This document shows positions 9,560-18,379 of a DNA stretch of 64,000 bases, in pieces. Source of the DNA: an uncultured Collinsella sp. GTDB lineage: Bacteria > Actinomycetota > Coriobacteriia > Coriobacteriales > Coriobacteriaceae. Location of the stretch: assembly GCA_958443615.1 (NCBI GenBank), contig CAUCLI010000004.1, positions 82,547 through 146,546 of the forward strand, read 5' to 3'. The notes under the pieces were generated by a model. It was not told the origin of the DNA and did not search any database. It worked only from the letters and a program-made list of their open reading frames with translations. The stretch's first letter is position 1; each line of letters starts with the position of its first letter. The position numbers and the translations under genes are program-made.

Positions 9560-9895
9560 CTAGATGAGACCCTCGCCCAGCGGCTTGCCGCCCAGGACAT
9601 GCAGGTGGAAGTGCATGACGGTCTGCCCGGCGGCCTCGCCCTTGTTGGAGATGACGCGGAAACCCCCGTCGAGGCCCTTGATGCGCGCGACCTCGGCGAC
9701 GGCGTGGGTCATGGCGGCGAGCGTCTCGGCCGGAACGCCGTCGATGATGTTCTCATGATGCGCCTTGGGGATCACGAGCGTATGTACGGGAGCCTGGGGG
9801 TTCAGATCGTCGAAGGCGATGACGAGGTCGTCCTCGTATACGACCGTGGAGGGAATCTCATGAGAGGCGATTTTGCAGAAAATGCAGTCGGGCAT
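9560..9895 (-). CDS. HIT-family nucleotide hydrolase
   Basis: A 111-residue histidine triad protein of the Hint type, usually an adenosine phosphoramidase or AMP-lysine hydrolase. The N terminus carries CIFCKIASHEIPS, and the catalytic triad HFHLHVLGG is near the C terminus. The start at 9895 follows GGAG; upstream in-frame sequence belongs to the palindromic repeat. It is downstream of xseAB, separated by the repeat at 9916-10028. Confidence 0.93.
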   Translation of the reverse strand: MPDCIFCKIASHEIPSTVVYEDDLVIAFDDLNPQAPVHTLVIPKAHHENIIDGVPAETLAAMTHAVAEVARIKGLDGGFRVISNKGEAAGQTVMHFHLHVLGGKPLGEGLI

Positions 9896-9915
9896 AGGAG
9901 GGCTCCAATCGTCTT

Positions 9916-10028
9916 GATGTGTAAAGGGGGACGGGTGCGTTTTACACATCTGCACACGACAAACTGCATGCAGTGAGCGCAAGGGCGCCTCGGATGTGTA
10001 AAACGCACCCGTCCCCCCTTTACACATC
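9916..10028. repeat. REP-like long palindrome, GGGGACGGGTGC core (element B)
   Basis: Left arm 9916-9950 and right arm 9993-10028 are reverse complements over 35 bases with a single extra C in the right arm. Each arm is itself built as GATGTGTAAA, core GGGGGACGGGTGCG, then TTTTACACATC, so each half is palindromic around the core. The 42-base centre contains ACTGCATGCAGT (9963-9974), a perfect 12-base palindrome. It separates xseB from the HIT gene and has no terminator tail. Confidence 0.88.
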
Positions 10029-10037
10029 GTAGCTAAT

Positions 10038-10304
10038 TTACAGGTTGAGGGCGTCGGAGTCGTCGGCAGGGGCGCCCGGCACGAGCTCGTCGTTGCCGTC
10101 GATGTCCTTGAGCAGCACCGAGACCTTCTGCTCGGCACCGGCGAGGCGGGCGCGCAGGCTCTTGAGCAGCTCCACGCCGCGCGTGTAGCTCTCGAGCGAC
10201 TCCTCGAGCTCCATCTCACCCGACTCGAGACTGCGGATGATGAGCTCCAACTCGGTGGAAGCCTCCTTGTACGAGAGATCCTCGACGTTCTTGTACTCGG
10301 CCAT
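10038..10304 (-). CDS. xseB: Exodeoxyribonuclease VII small subunit
   Basis: An 88-residue XseB: two helices (SYKEASTELELIIRSLESGE and the LEESLESYTRGVELLKSLR segment), then an acidic tail. It binds the XseA large subunit to form the single-strand-specific exonuclease VII. AAGGA precedes the ATG, and xseA lies 70 bases upstream in the same direction. Confidence 0.93.
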   Translation of the reverse strand: MAEYKNVEDLSYKEASTELELIIRSLESGEMELEESLESYTRGVELLKSLRARLAGAEQKVSVLLKDIDGNDELVPGAPADDSDALNL

Positions 10305-10374
10305 GTTCCTTATCCTTTCTCGTCGCCGCGCACGGGCGGCAGGACCTCATGATGAAAATAACCCCCGAAGCATG

Positions 10375-11853
10375 CTATCCGCGCGGCGCCTCGGCCCGCT
10401 CGACGGCATCGACCGTCGCCAGCACGTCGCCGTCGACCATGCGCAGGCGCAAGGCGTCGCCCATATGGAACGCATCGACGCGCGTGGCGACCGAGCCATC
10501 GCCGTCATAGGCGATCGAGTAGCCTCGGCCCAGGACCTTGAGCGGCGAAAGCGCGTCAAGCGCGGCCGCTGAACGGCCGAGTTCCGCCAAAGGGGCGCCC
10601 AGCAACTGGGCGCCCTTGGATCTGAGGCGCGATGCCGCGAGCTCGAGGCCGTGACCCATGCGATCCATGTGCGCCGCGCTCGAACGCAAGCGAGGAGCCA
10701 TACGGTCGAGCTCCACGGTGAAACGACCCTGCGATCGCTCGCAAGCGATGCAGAATCGGTCGACGGTCTGCGCGAGTTCCGCCTCTCGACGGTCCACGAT
10801 ATTTGCGGGACTGGTGAGGCAGGGGCGCGTCGCGAAGGCGTCCAGCGACCGGCGCTCATGCTCGAGCCGGACCTCCATGGCCCGACCGAGCCTGCCGCCC
10901 AGCCCGTCGCAAGCGGAGCCGACGTGGGCGATCTTGCCCTCGAGCACGCGCTGCAAGCGCTGCTCTCGTCCGTCGAGGGCGCCCACCAGCTCGGAAAACT
11001 CCGGAGCGACGGACTCCGCCGCCGCGGTGGGCGTAGAGCAGCGGCGATCGCTCACCATGTCGCAGATCGAGTTATCCGGTTCATGTCCGATGCCCGTGAC
11101 CACCGGCACGGGACACGCGGCAACCGCGCGGGCCAGGTCCTCGTCGTTGAAGGTCATGAGGTCCTCGAAGGAGCCTCCTCCGCGCACGAGCAGGATGCAG
11201 TCGGGCGCGGGTGTGATCGCGGCGGCGCGGCGCAGGCCCTCGATGAGCTCCGCGGGCGCGCCCTCGCCCTGCACCTTGGCCCCCACGCACACGACCTCGA
11301 CCATGGGGTTCCGGCGGCGAAGCGTGCGCTTCACATCGTTGATGACCGCGCCGGAAAGCGAGGTCACCACGGCGACGCGGGTGCAGAACACGGGGATGCG
11401 GCGCTTGCGCTCGGGCTCCATGAGCCCCTCGCGGCGAAGCTTCTCCGCGAGCTGGGCGACTTGCTGACGCAGCAGCCCCTCCCCCGCCAGGGTGAAGGAG
11501 CTCGCCTTGAAGCTCATCTTGCCCGTGGGCTTGTACAGGTCGAACGTGCCGGTGAACAGCACCTGCAGGCCGTCGCGCAGATCGAACGCACGCTTGTCGT
11601 AGGTGCCCTTCCACACGATGCACTCGAGTGCGGCCGACTCGTCCTTGATCTGAAAATAGCAATGACCGCTGCGGGCGTTCGGGCCGCGAAACCCGGTGAC
11701 CTCGCCCAAGACCGTGATCTTGGGGACACCGTGCAGTGCGCCGGCGGCAAGCTCGGCGGCCTGCGAAACCGACAGGGCTTCCGAATCGGACTCGCCCATC
11801 TCGGCCGCAACCGACCGGCTGGGCGCGGCCCCCGTCAAATTCCAGCCACTCAT
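10375..11853 (-). CDS. xseA: Exodeoxyribonuclease VII large subunit
   Basis: XseA of 492 residues, the catalytic subunit of exonuclease VII. An N-terminal OB-fold (ITVLGEVTGFRGPNARSGHCYF) is followed by the catalytic core with PVVTGIGHEPDNSICD and a long coiled-coil C-terminal half. The C-terminal GRGYSIAYDGDG stretch is typical. AGGAGGTG lies just before the ATG. Forms an operon with xseB. Confidence 0.95.
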   Translation of the reverse strand: MSGWNLTGAAPSRSVAAEMGESDSEALSVSQAAELAAGALHGVPKITVLGEVTGFRGPNARSGHCYFQIKDESAALECIVWKGTYDKRAFDLRDGLQVLFTGTFDLYKPTGKMSFKASSFTLAGEGLLRQQVAQLAEKLRREGLMEPERKRRIPVFCTRVAVVTSLSGAVINDVKRTLRRRNPMVEVVCVGAKVQGEGAPAELIEGLRRAAAITPAPDCILLVRGGGSFEDLMTFNDEDLARAVAACPVPVVTGIGHEPDNSICDMVSDRRCSTPTAAAESVAPEFSELVGALDGREQRLQRVLEGKIAHVGSACDGLGGRLGRAMEVRLEHERRSLDAFATRPCLTSPANIVDRREAELAQTVDRFCIACERSQGRFTVELDRMAPRLRSSAAHMDRMGHGLELAASRLRSKGAQLLGAPLAELGRSAAALDALSPLKVLGRGYSIAYDGDGSVATRVDAFHMGDALRLRMVDGDVLATVDAVERAEAPRG

Positions 11854-11911
11854 GCGAACACCTCCTCTTCTCGTCTATCCGTCAACACCTTACCGCGCCG
11901 TGCGGACAACG

Positions 11912-12616
11912 TTAGTTGTCGTCGTCGCGATGCGTACGGGCGAGGAGGTACAGCAGCTGGAGCACGCTGGAGAGCGCCGCCGCCACGTAGGTGAGCGCCG
12001 CGGCGGTCAGCACCTTGCGAGCGCCGCGCACATTCACCTCGCTCATCCCCGAACCCTCGATGTAGGCCACGGCACGGCGGCTCGCGTCGATCTCGACGGG
12101 CAGCGTCACCAGCTGGAACAACACGGAGAACGCGAACATGGCGATGGCAAGCCACGTGAGGCCCGCCATATCCATCATGAATCCGAGCAGGAACACGATC
12201 GTCCAGACGTTCTGGGTGAAATTGACGACGGGCACGAGGGCATGACGGACCTTCATCATGAAGTAGCCGCTCTCGCGCTGGGCCGCGTGGCCCGCTTCGT
12301 GGCAGGCGACCGCCACGCTGGCGACCGAGCCGCCGGAGAGGTTCTCGCGCGAGAGGTAGAGGTTGTTGTCGCGCGGGTCGTAATGGTCGCTCAGATGGCC
12401 GGGGGTCCCGAGGATGCCCACACGGCCGCAGCCAGATGCGTCGAGCATCCGGCGGGCGACCTGCTCACCGGTCTCCCCGTCCGAGGGAACGCGGGACCAC
12501 CGACGGTACGTGGAGTTGATATAACCCTGCGCCATCAGTCCGACCACCGTCGTGACCAGCACGATGATCAGGTAGAGCGGGTCGTATCCATAGCCATAGT
12601 AGCCGTAATAGGGCAT
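11912..12616 (-). CDS. Membrane zinc metallopeptidase, YugP/Zn_peptidase_2 family
   Basis: A 234-residue membrane protein with HEAGHA at about residues 106-111, the zinc site of the YugP-like neutral zinc metallopeptidase family. One membrane segment is near residues 13-30 and two or three more follow in the C-terminal half. The N terminus is tyrosine/glycine-rich (MPYYGYYGYGYDPLY). AAAGGA supports the start at 12616. Substrates of this family are unknown to me. Confidence 0.85.
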   Translation of the reverse strand: MPYYGYYGYGYDPLYLIIVLVTTVVGLMAQGYINSTYRRWSRVPSDGETGEQVARRMLDASGCGRVGILGTPGHLSDHYDPRDNNLYLSRENLSGGSVASVAVACHEAGHAAQRESGYFMMKVRHALVPVVNFTQNVWTIVFLLGFMMDMAGLTWLAIAMFAFSVLFQLVTLPVEIDASRRAVAYIEGSGMSEVNVRGARKVLTAAALTYVAAALSSVLQLLYLLARTHRDDDN

Positions 12617-12723
12617 GGGAATCCTTTCAAACGCGCGTACATTCGCATGTGCAGATTGTTCTACCCAAAATGCGGGCGCTAAGCGCAGGAGACGAGCGGT
12701 CACCACGAGAAGAGGAGCCGAAA

Positions 12724-12783
12724 GAGGATGGGAATGTCGAGAACCATGACCGAAAAAGCCTTGATTTCGACATTCCCATCCTC
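12724..12783. repeat. 17-bp inverted repeat downstream of tgt
   Basis: GAGGATGGGAATGTCGA (12724-12740) pairs perfectly with 12767-12783 across a 26-base loop. Read on the minus strand it follows the tgt stop codon and is trailed by TTTC, so it could serve as a weak terminator. The long stem and large loop look more like an intergenic palindromic element. Confidence 0.7.
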
Positions 12784-12838
12784 AACACGGCGCGAACGGG
12801 GGCGATGAGCCCATCCGTCCCTTCAATCGCCGGGCAGA

Positions 12839-13978
12839 CTAGAAGTCCACGGCCCCCTCGCTCGCCATCCACTCGGCCTGGAACTCGGCGTAGCGGCCGT
12901 CGATGATGGCCTGGCGCGCACGACGCATGAGGTCGAGCAGGAAATAGATGTTGTGCTGCGACAGCAGGATGCCGCCGAGCATCTCCTTCTGCGTGACCAT
13001 GTGGCGGATGAGCGCGCGGGAGTAGCCGCCGGTGCACACCGGGCAGGTGCACTTCTCGTCGATGGGGCGCGGGTCCTTCGCGAACTTGGCGTTCTTGAGG
13101 TTCATGCGGCCGATGCTGGAGAACGCCGTGCCCATGCGCCCGGTGCGCGTGGGCAGGACGCAGTCGAACATGTCGATGCCGCAGCCCACGCCGCGCACGA
13201 GCGTGGTGGGATTGCCCACGCCCATGAGGTAGCGGGGCTTGCGGCGCGGCATGTGCTCGGACACGAGCGGCTCGAGCGTCTCGAACATGACCTCGTGGGG
13301 CTCGCCCACGGAGTAGCCGCCGATGCCGTAGCCGGGAAAGTCGCCGATCTCCTCGAGGTGCTTGAGGGAGCGCAGGCGCAGGTCGAGGTGCATGCCACCC
13401 TGGACGATGCCGAACAGGGCCTGGTCGTCGCGGGTGTGGGCCTTGTAGCAGCGCTCGGCCCACATGCTGGAGAGCTCGACGGCGCGCTCGACGAACTTGC
13501 GCGTGGCGGGATACCCCGGGCACTGGTCGAGCTGCATGCAGATGTCGCTGCCGAGCTTCATGGCGATCTCCATGTTGTCCTCGGGCGTCCAGAACACATG
13601 GGAACCGTCGTAGTCGGTGGCGATGAAGCGCACGCCCTCGTCGGTGAGCTTGACCGCGTCGGAGTGGGAGAAGATCTGGAAACCGCCCGAGTCCGTGAGG
13701 ATGGGGCCGTGCCAGTTCATGAAGTCGTGCAGGCCGCCGAGTTCAGCCACGGTGTCCGCGCCGGGGCGCATGGCGAGGTGATAGGTGTTGGCGAGCACGA
13801 TCTGGGCGCCGAGGTCCTTGACCGTCTCGGTGGGAATGCCCTTGACGTTCGCCTTGGTGCCCACGGGCATGAAGATCGGGGTCTCGATGTCGCCGTGCGG
13901 TGTGTGCAGGATGCCCGCGCGCGCATGCGTCTTGGGGTCCTCGGCGACGATCTCGTATTTGAACAGGGATTGATCCAT
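12839..13978 (-). CDS. tgt: Queuine tRNA-ribosyltransferase
   Basis: TGT of 379 residues, exchanging guanine-34 of GUN-anticodon tRNAs for a 7-deazaguanine precursor (preQ1 in bacteria). Substrate-site stretches DSGGFQIFS and LDQCPG are present, as is the zinc site CTCPVC plus a downstream His. The loop usually reading PTRNARNG is PTRTGRMG here. GAGGAG precedes the ATG. With queA (18.8 kb) and queH (20.1 kb) it supplies three queuosine steps within 8 kb, but in separate transcription units. Confidence 0.95.
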   Translation of the reverse strand: MDQSLFKYEIVAEDPKTHARAGILHTPHGDIETPIFMPVGTKANVKGIPTETVKDLGAQIVLANTYHLAMRPGADTVAELGGLHDFMNWHGPILTDSGGFQIFSHSDAVKLTDEGVRFIATDYDGSHVFWTPEDNMEIAMKLGSDICMQLDQCPGYPATRKFVERAVELSSMWAERCYKAHTRDDQALFGIVQGGMHLDLRLRSLKHLEEIGDFPGYGIGGYSVGEPHEVMFETLEPLVSEHMPRRKPRYLMGVGNPTTLVRGVGCGIDMFDCVLPTRTGRMGTAFSSIGRMNLKNAKFAKDPRPIDEKCTCPVCTGGYSRALIRHMVTQKEMLGGILLSQHNIYFLLDLMRRARQAIIDGRYAEFQAEWMASEGAVDF

Positions 13979-14166
13979 GAAGCGGCTCCTCGGTCATTCG
14001 GTGCCGGGCGCACACAGGGCGATCGCCCTTCCGTGCGAGGCGCTCCCGCGAAGGGGACCTCGCATCCGCGCGCCGGCGGCACCGCGCGATATCAGCCGCT
14101 TATTGTACTATCGGGCACGCCCTTTCCGCGCACTCCCGCCTGAGCAGCACAAAAAGAAAGAACCGC

Positions 14167-14760
14167 CTATCCCGAAACAAGCTCGAATAGCACGCCGACC
14201 ATAAGGCAGGCGATGGCGACGAACAGCACGGTGAGCTCGGTCCGATGGCTTTGAATCACGCTCCGTGGTTTCGCCCCGCACTCGATATCCCCCATCAGAT
14301 AGTCGGCGATCTGCTGGTTGGTACTCAATTGATGCTTGCGGTAAATGATGCCCATCCGAACGACGACCGCGACCAGGCCAGCCAAAATGATGAGATACGA
14401 AATGACGGCCGGCACATCTGGAACGGGTCTCTCGACCTCGTCCATCACCATGCGAAATGCACCGGAGATGAGCAAGAGGAATATCAGCGCATAATTCAGC
14501 AGGACGAGTTCCCGCCGATCAGCAGAAACGCTCCGCACGATCTCGTGCCCGGCGCCACCGACAAGGCCGTCCACCGAGATGCCAAACGTTTCAGCGAGGT
14601 AGATCAGGCTCTGGATGTCGGGCAGGGTCTTGCCCGTCTCCCAATTCGAGATGGTCTGCCGCGAAACCATGCACGCCCGCGCCAGCGCCTCTTGCGACAT
14701 GCCGAGCCGCTCGCGCTGCTCGCGGATGCTGGCACCAATACCCGTGTTGCCCGCTGTCAT
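14167..14760 (-). CDS. XRE-family regulator with C-terminal membrane domain
   Basis: A 197-residue protein. Residues about 8-70 form a Cro/CI-type helix-turn-helix (IREQRERLGMSQEALARACM, then VSRQTISNWETGKTLPDIQSL). About three membrane helices follow (LLNYALIFLLLISGAFRMV, VISYLIILAGLVAVVV, ELTVLFVAIACLMVGVLF). AGGAGGGG precedes the start. Such membrane-tethered XRE proteins are common in Gram-positive bacteria; their signals are usually unknown. No clear regulated partner is adjacent. Confidence 0.85.
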   Translation of the reverse strand: MTAGNTGIGASIREQRERLGMSQEALARACMVSRQTISNWETGKTLPDIQSLIYLAETFGISVDGLVGGAGHEIVRSVSADRRELVLLNYALIFLLLISGAFRMVMDEVERPVPDVPAVISYLIILAGLVAVVVRMGIIYRKHQLSTNQQIADYLMGDIECGAKPRSVIQSHRTELTVLFVAIACLMVGVLFELVSG

Positions 14761-14851
14761 GGCCCCTCCTCTGACGGCGCTTCCGTTGCCTCCACGTTAG
14801 CGGCACACATGGGATTTGTCTGTCCAAACCCTTTTACATCTGGCGTTTTTC

Positions 14852-15310
14852 CTATTCCGCGCCAGGCAGGCCGTTGCCCGGTCCGCGATGGGGGCGCCTG
14901 AGCGCGAGGAGTTGATCGCGCACTTGCTCGCACTGGGCGATCGCCTGCGCCACGCGATCTTGGGATTCAATGATGCGCTGCTGAACCATGGCGTCCATGA
15001 AGGCGTTGTCGAACAGCCAGTCGGCGGCGAGGAGAAAGTCTCCGACATCGGGGCCGAGCCCGGCGAAGCCCCGGACGTCGTTCAGCTCGTCCGCCAGGCG
15101 CGCCAACGCCGTTTGGGCTGAAGCGAGATGGTGCTGTGCGGCTTGCATCTTGTCGTGCTTGAGCAGCGACGTGAGAAAACCGCCGCCGAAGATGTCGAAC
15201 CACCCCCAATTGCCGGCGCTCTTCAGGTCGCGCGCCGCGGCGTCGAGGCAGCCCAATGCGTCCTCGACCGCGGCAAGCGCCTCGTCGATCTCGATTTCCT
15301 GACGCTCCAT
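14852..15310 (-). CDS. Conserved protein of unknown function
   Basis: A 152-residue, mostly helical soluble protein. A central motif GNWGWFDIFGGGFLTSLLKH and the following DKMQAAQHHLASAQTALARL look conserved in style with uncharacterised proteins I associate with Gram-positive bacteria, but I cannot name a family with certainty. No signal peptide or membrane segment. AAAGGA lies before the ATG. It is upstream of the XRE regulator in the same direction with a 91-base gap. Confidence 0.65.
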   Translation of the reverse strand: MERQEIEIDEALAAVEDALGCLDAAARDLKSAGNWGWFDIFGGGFLTSLLKHDKMQAAQHHLASAQTALARLADELNDVRGFAGLGPDVGDFLLAADWLFDNAFMDAMVQQRIIESQDRVAQAIAQCEQVRDQLLALRRPHRGPGNGLPGAE

Positions 15311-15482
15311 TGTCTTCCTTTCCGGGTCGGTCGCTCAATTCTACCCGCTGCGAACCCGCTGGAGCTTCCAAATAAGCCGATGGAAAGCAGTGGATGGCAA
15401 CTTCGCGCGCACTGGCGGATCGGCCGACCGGCGCCGGGCGCGCCCGCCAGCCGAGAGCATCCGGAATGGACGGGAAACGAAG

Positions 15483-15622
15483 CAAGTTGAGGTTTTTCGT
15501 ATCGTAATCGAGGAGATTGGAAGTAGAGGACATCATTCCAAGTGAACGACCTGCGGAGATTCGGAATCAGAGGGCGCCCCTACTTCATGAAACTGGATTT
15601 CGATACGAAAAAGCTCAACAAG
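15483..15622. repeat. 140-base inverted-repeat element
   Basis: Terminal 22-base arms (15483-15504 and 15601-15622) match as reverse complements at 19 of 22 positions. Inside them AATC and GAAGTAG (15520-15526) again pair with CTACTTC (15580-15586). The shape suggests a small MITE-like element, a remnant of an inverted duplication, or a structured RNA. It is visibly lower in GC than its surroundings. Confidence 0.55.
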
Positions 15623-15697
15623 ACGATCGATTGACGGCGCCAAAGCCGTTTCAGCCATGAGAAAACGACTCGCACCTTCGTCCTAAGCCATGCAGAA

Positions 15698-15741
15698 GCC
15701 TCCCATTCCCGGGCTTTCGCCTCTTGCCGGGAATGGGAGGC
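15698..15741. repeat. 15-bp inverted repeat, possible terminator
   Basis: GCCTCCCATTCCCGG (15698-15712) pairs perfectly with 15727-15741 across a 14-base loop. It lies about 190 bases beyond the dehydrogenase stop on the minus strand and has only a short TTCT tail there. Confidence 0.6.
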
Positions 15742-15928
15742 CAAACGTGAGCACACTCAACCTGATCGCACGCCGAACCAATCGCCTCAAGCCGATGGCG
15801 CATTGAGCACGCCGATGAAAACGGAGGCGGCGCTCCACTTCCGCCCAACCACGGGTGGATGCCCTTGGCACCGCCCGCCCGCCGAAAGCAGCCGCGTCGG
15901 CGACGTCGAACCGTCGTTCGCTGTGACC

Positions 15929-16729
15929 TTACGGGCGCTGGCCCATACCGCCCTCGAGCGTGAGGGTCTCGCCGTTCATGTACTTGAAGTCGGGACCGCA
16001 GAGCTGGACGACGACGCGCCCGATCTCGGTCTCGACATCACCGTAGTGGCCCGCCGGCGGCATGTGGACGTTGGCCTCGAAGGCCTCGGGATACGCGTTC
16101 TGGAAGTTCTCCAGCTGGGCGGTCCAGGCGAGCGGACAGACGATGTTGACGTTGACGCCGTCCTTGCCCCATTCATTCGCGGCGACGCGGGTCAGGCCGC
16201 GGATTCCCTCCTTGGCGGCGGCGTAGGAGCATTGGCCGTAATTGCCGAACAGGCCGGCGCCGGAGGCGAAGTTCACCACGGACCCCTTGGTCTCCTTGAG
16301 ATGGGGGTAGCATTTCTGCATGTACAGGAAGGTGGCGTACAGACCGGAGTACAATGCGAGGTCGAACTGCTCCATGGTGTGGTCGGCAATGGTGACGCCG
16401 GAGGCGGACGCCTGGGCGTTGTTCACGAGCGCGTCGATGCGGCCGAACTTCGCGATGGCCTCGTCGACGACATGCTGCACGACCGCCTCGTTGTCCTGGC
16501 CGGCGGAGACATCGGCCTGGACCGGAAGGACCTCGATGCCGTACTCGGCCTCGAGCGACTCCTTGGCGGCCTCGAGCTTGGCCACGTTGCGACCGGTGAT
16601 GACGAGGTTCGCCCCCTCCTTGGCGAATGCGATGTCGATGCCGTAGCCGATGGAGCCGGCGGAGCCATCCTGAAGGGTGGCCTTACCGCCGCCAGTGACG
16701 ATAACGGTCTTACCGGTGAAAAGTCCCAT
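15929..16729 (-). CDS. Short-chain dehydrogenase/reductase
   Basis: A 266-residue classical SDR oxidoreductase. The catalytic residues are visible: Ser156 (NFASGAG), Tyr169 and Lys173 (YAAAK), and NNAQ in place of the usual NNAG at 103-106. The glycine-rich cofactor loop is stretched, with TGGG at 12-15 and GSIGYG at 25-30 separated by about nine extra residues. AGGAG precedes the ATG at 16729. SDRs of gut Coriobacteria are often hydroxysteroid dehydrogenases, but nothing here fixes the substrate. Single gene, divergent from the coiled-coil gene. Confidence 0.85.
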   Translation of the reverse strand: MGLFTGKTVIVTGGGKATLQDGSAGSIGYGIDIAFAKEGANLVITGRNVAKLEAAKESLEAEYGIEVLPVQADVSAGQDNEAVVQHVVDEAIAKFGRIDALVNNAQASASGVTIADHTMEQFDLALYSGLYATFLYMQKCYPHLKETKGSVVNFASGAGLFGNYGQCSYAAAKEGIRGLTRVAANEWGKDGVNVNIVCPLAWTAQLENFQNAYPEAFEANVHMPPAGHYGDVETEIGRVVVQLCGPDFKYMNGETLTLEGGMGQRP

Positions 16730-16959
16730 GGTGCTCTCCTCTCGAAAACACGGCGCAAAGTGCCGCGGGCGCACGCGCGATTCGCGTGTCATATGCCACC
16801 ATGAAACGCTAGCGCAACGCGACGAGGGCGAGGCGCATTCGAGGGGAAAGGTCCGCAAACGGGCGCAGGCGCTCGGCAGATGGGGCCAGCGGGCCCCGCG
16901 AAGTCCCGCCAAAGCCGTATCATAGACGTCGACGAACATATCCGCGACAAGGAGGGGCC

Positions 16960-18354
16960 ATGAACGAAGAGGATCAGACGCGCGATTTCGACGGCTCGCA
17001 CATCGACCGCCCCGAAGACGCCCCGGCAGATGAGCAGGCGGGCAAGCTCCCGTCTTTCCTGGAACATCATGCGCGAAAGCGCGCCGACATCGAATCCGAT
17101 GCGATGGATAACGCCGGCACCGACACCCCCTCGGAATGCGTTCCCACGGGAGAGCCCTCCCAAACCGCCGAAGAATCCGATCGGGGCGACGAAAACGCCA
17201 TCTCGAATGCGGCAGCAAACATCGGGTCGTTCTTCTCCGATGGCATCGCCAGCGTCAAGGCGATGAGCGCGGCACGGCGCGCGCACGCCGAGGCACGAGA
17301 AGAGTTCAATAAGCTCGAGAACACCATCGATGACCGCGAACGGGAACTCGAGCATCGCCGCGATGTGGCGCGTCGATACGCCGACATCCTCGAAGAGCAG
17401 GGCTCCAGGAAAGCCGCCGCCGAACAGGCGGCGCGCGAGGCGGAGACGCGCAGGGAAGACATGACGGCGCGGGCAGATGAACTCAAACGAGAGCTCAAGC
17501 AGATGAGCGACGAGGATGCCACGACGGAGAAACGCCTGAAGACGGCCCTGGACGCCGCCGCAGATAAGGAAAGGTCCGCCCGGGAATCCGGACGCCGTCT
17601 GCAAAACAGGCTCGATGACGCAAAAAGCGACCTCGAACGCCTCGAGGAGGAACGGCGCGCGAGCCTACTCGCAGCCGAACAGGCGATTTCAAGCGCCCAG
17701 GCCCACCTCGATGCGCTGAATGCCGAATATGCCGATCTGCAGCGCAACCCTTCGGCAAATTCCGCGGGTTATTCCGTCAGATCTCGAGAACTCGAGCTTG
17801 AGATTTCAGATGCCGCGGCGGCGCTGCGCGATGCGCGTGAAAACCTCCCCGTCATCGATCGCGAGACGCAGCGCGAAATCGACGAGGCCCTGCGTGCGAT
17901 AGACGATGCGCAAAAGCCCATCCCCGTCGCGAAGGCGTCATTCGAGGAAGTCGCGGCGGCGGCCGATCGCGCGCGCGAGGCACATGCGGCGGCGAGGGAG
18001 GACGCCGAGAAACGCCAGAAAGAGCTGCGCGGGCGAATCGCCGATGAGACCAAGGCCGCGAAGGAGCAAGATCGCGAGCGCGAGATGAAGATGAATGAGG
18101 CGGCGGATGCGCAGGCCCTCATCGACGAGGCGGAGGACATCCATGCCCACCCCGAGGTGACGGAGGCGATCCACCGCGCCCTTGAGGCCGATCGAGCCGA
18201 GCTCGAAGATCGCCGGGAAGAGGTAAACGCCCTTGCCGCGGAGGAGCACTCGATCCGCGAGAAGACGCGCGAGCCTCGCCTCAGGTTCATCACCGCGATC
18301 GCAGCCGCGTTGCTCGTCATCGCGCTGCTGCTCGCGTGGATGCTGCTCACGTAG
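16960..18354 (+). CDS. Tail-anchored coiled-coil protein
   Basis: A 464-residue protein with three parts: an acidic, probably disordered N terminus (1-80); a very long Glu/Arg/Ala-rich coiled coil (about 85-440); and a single C-terminal membrane helix (FITAIAAALLVIALLLAWML) ending the protein. There is no signal peptide, so it should be anchored with the coiled coil in the cytosol. AAGGAGG precedes the ATG. Monocistronic, with its own terminator. I do not recognise a family; a structural or scaffolding role at the membrane is an inference from architecture alone. Confidence 0.8.
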   Translation: MNEEDQTRDFDGSHIDRPEDAPADEQAGKLPSFLEHHARKRADIESDAMDNAGTDTPSECVPTGEPSQTAEESDRGDENAISNAAANIGSFFSDGIASVKAMSAARRAHAEAREEFNKLENTIDDRERELEHRRDVARRYADILEEQGSRKAAAEQAAREAETRREDMTARADELKRELKQMSDEDATTEKRLKTALDAAADKERSARESGRRLQNRLDDAKSDLERLEEERRASLLAAEQAISSAQAHLDALNAEYADLQRNPSANSAGYSVRSRELELEISDAAAALRDARENLPVIDRETQREIDEALRAIDDAQKPIPVAKASFEEVAAAADRAREAHAAAREDAEKRQKELRGRIADETKAAKEQDREREMKMNEAADAQALIDEAEDIHAHPEVTEAIHRALEADRAELEDRREEVNALAAEEHSIREKTREPRLRFITAIAAALLVIALLLAWMLLT

Positions 18355-18379
18355 AGGCACGGACCCTTTGACGCAAACA

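Larger units (their letters stand above)
15311..15928. other. 618-base intergenic region without a convincing gene
   Basis: Holds two inverted-repeat structures (15483-15622 and 15698-15741) and no ORF with a ribosome binding site and normal codon use. A stretch at 15586-15633 reads MKLDFDTKKLNKTID and the opposite strand near 15510 reads LLDYDTKNLN, both produced by the inverted repeat rather than by a clear gene. Confidence 0.6.
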
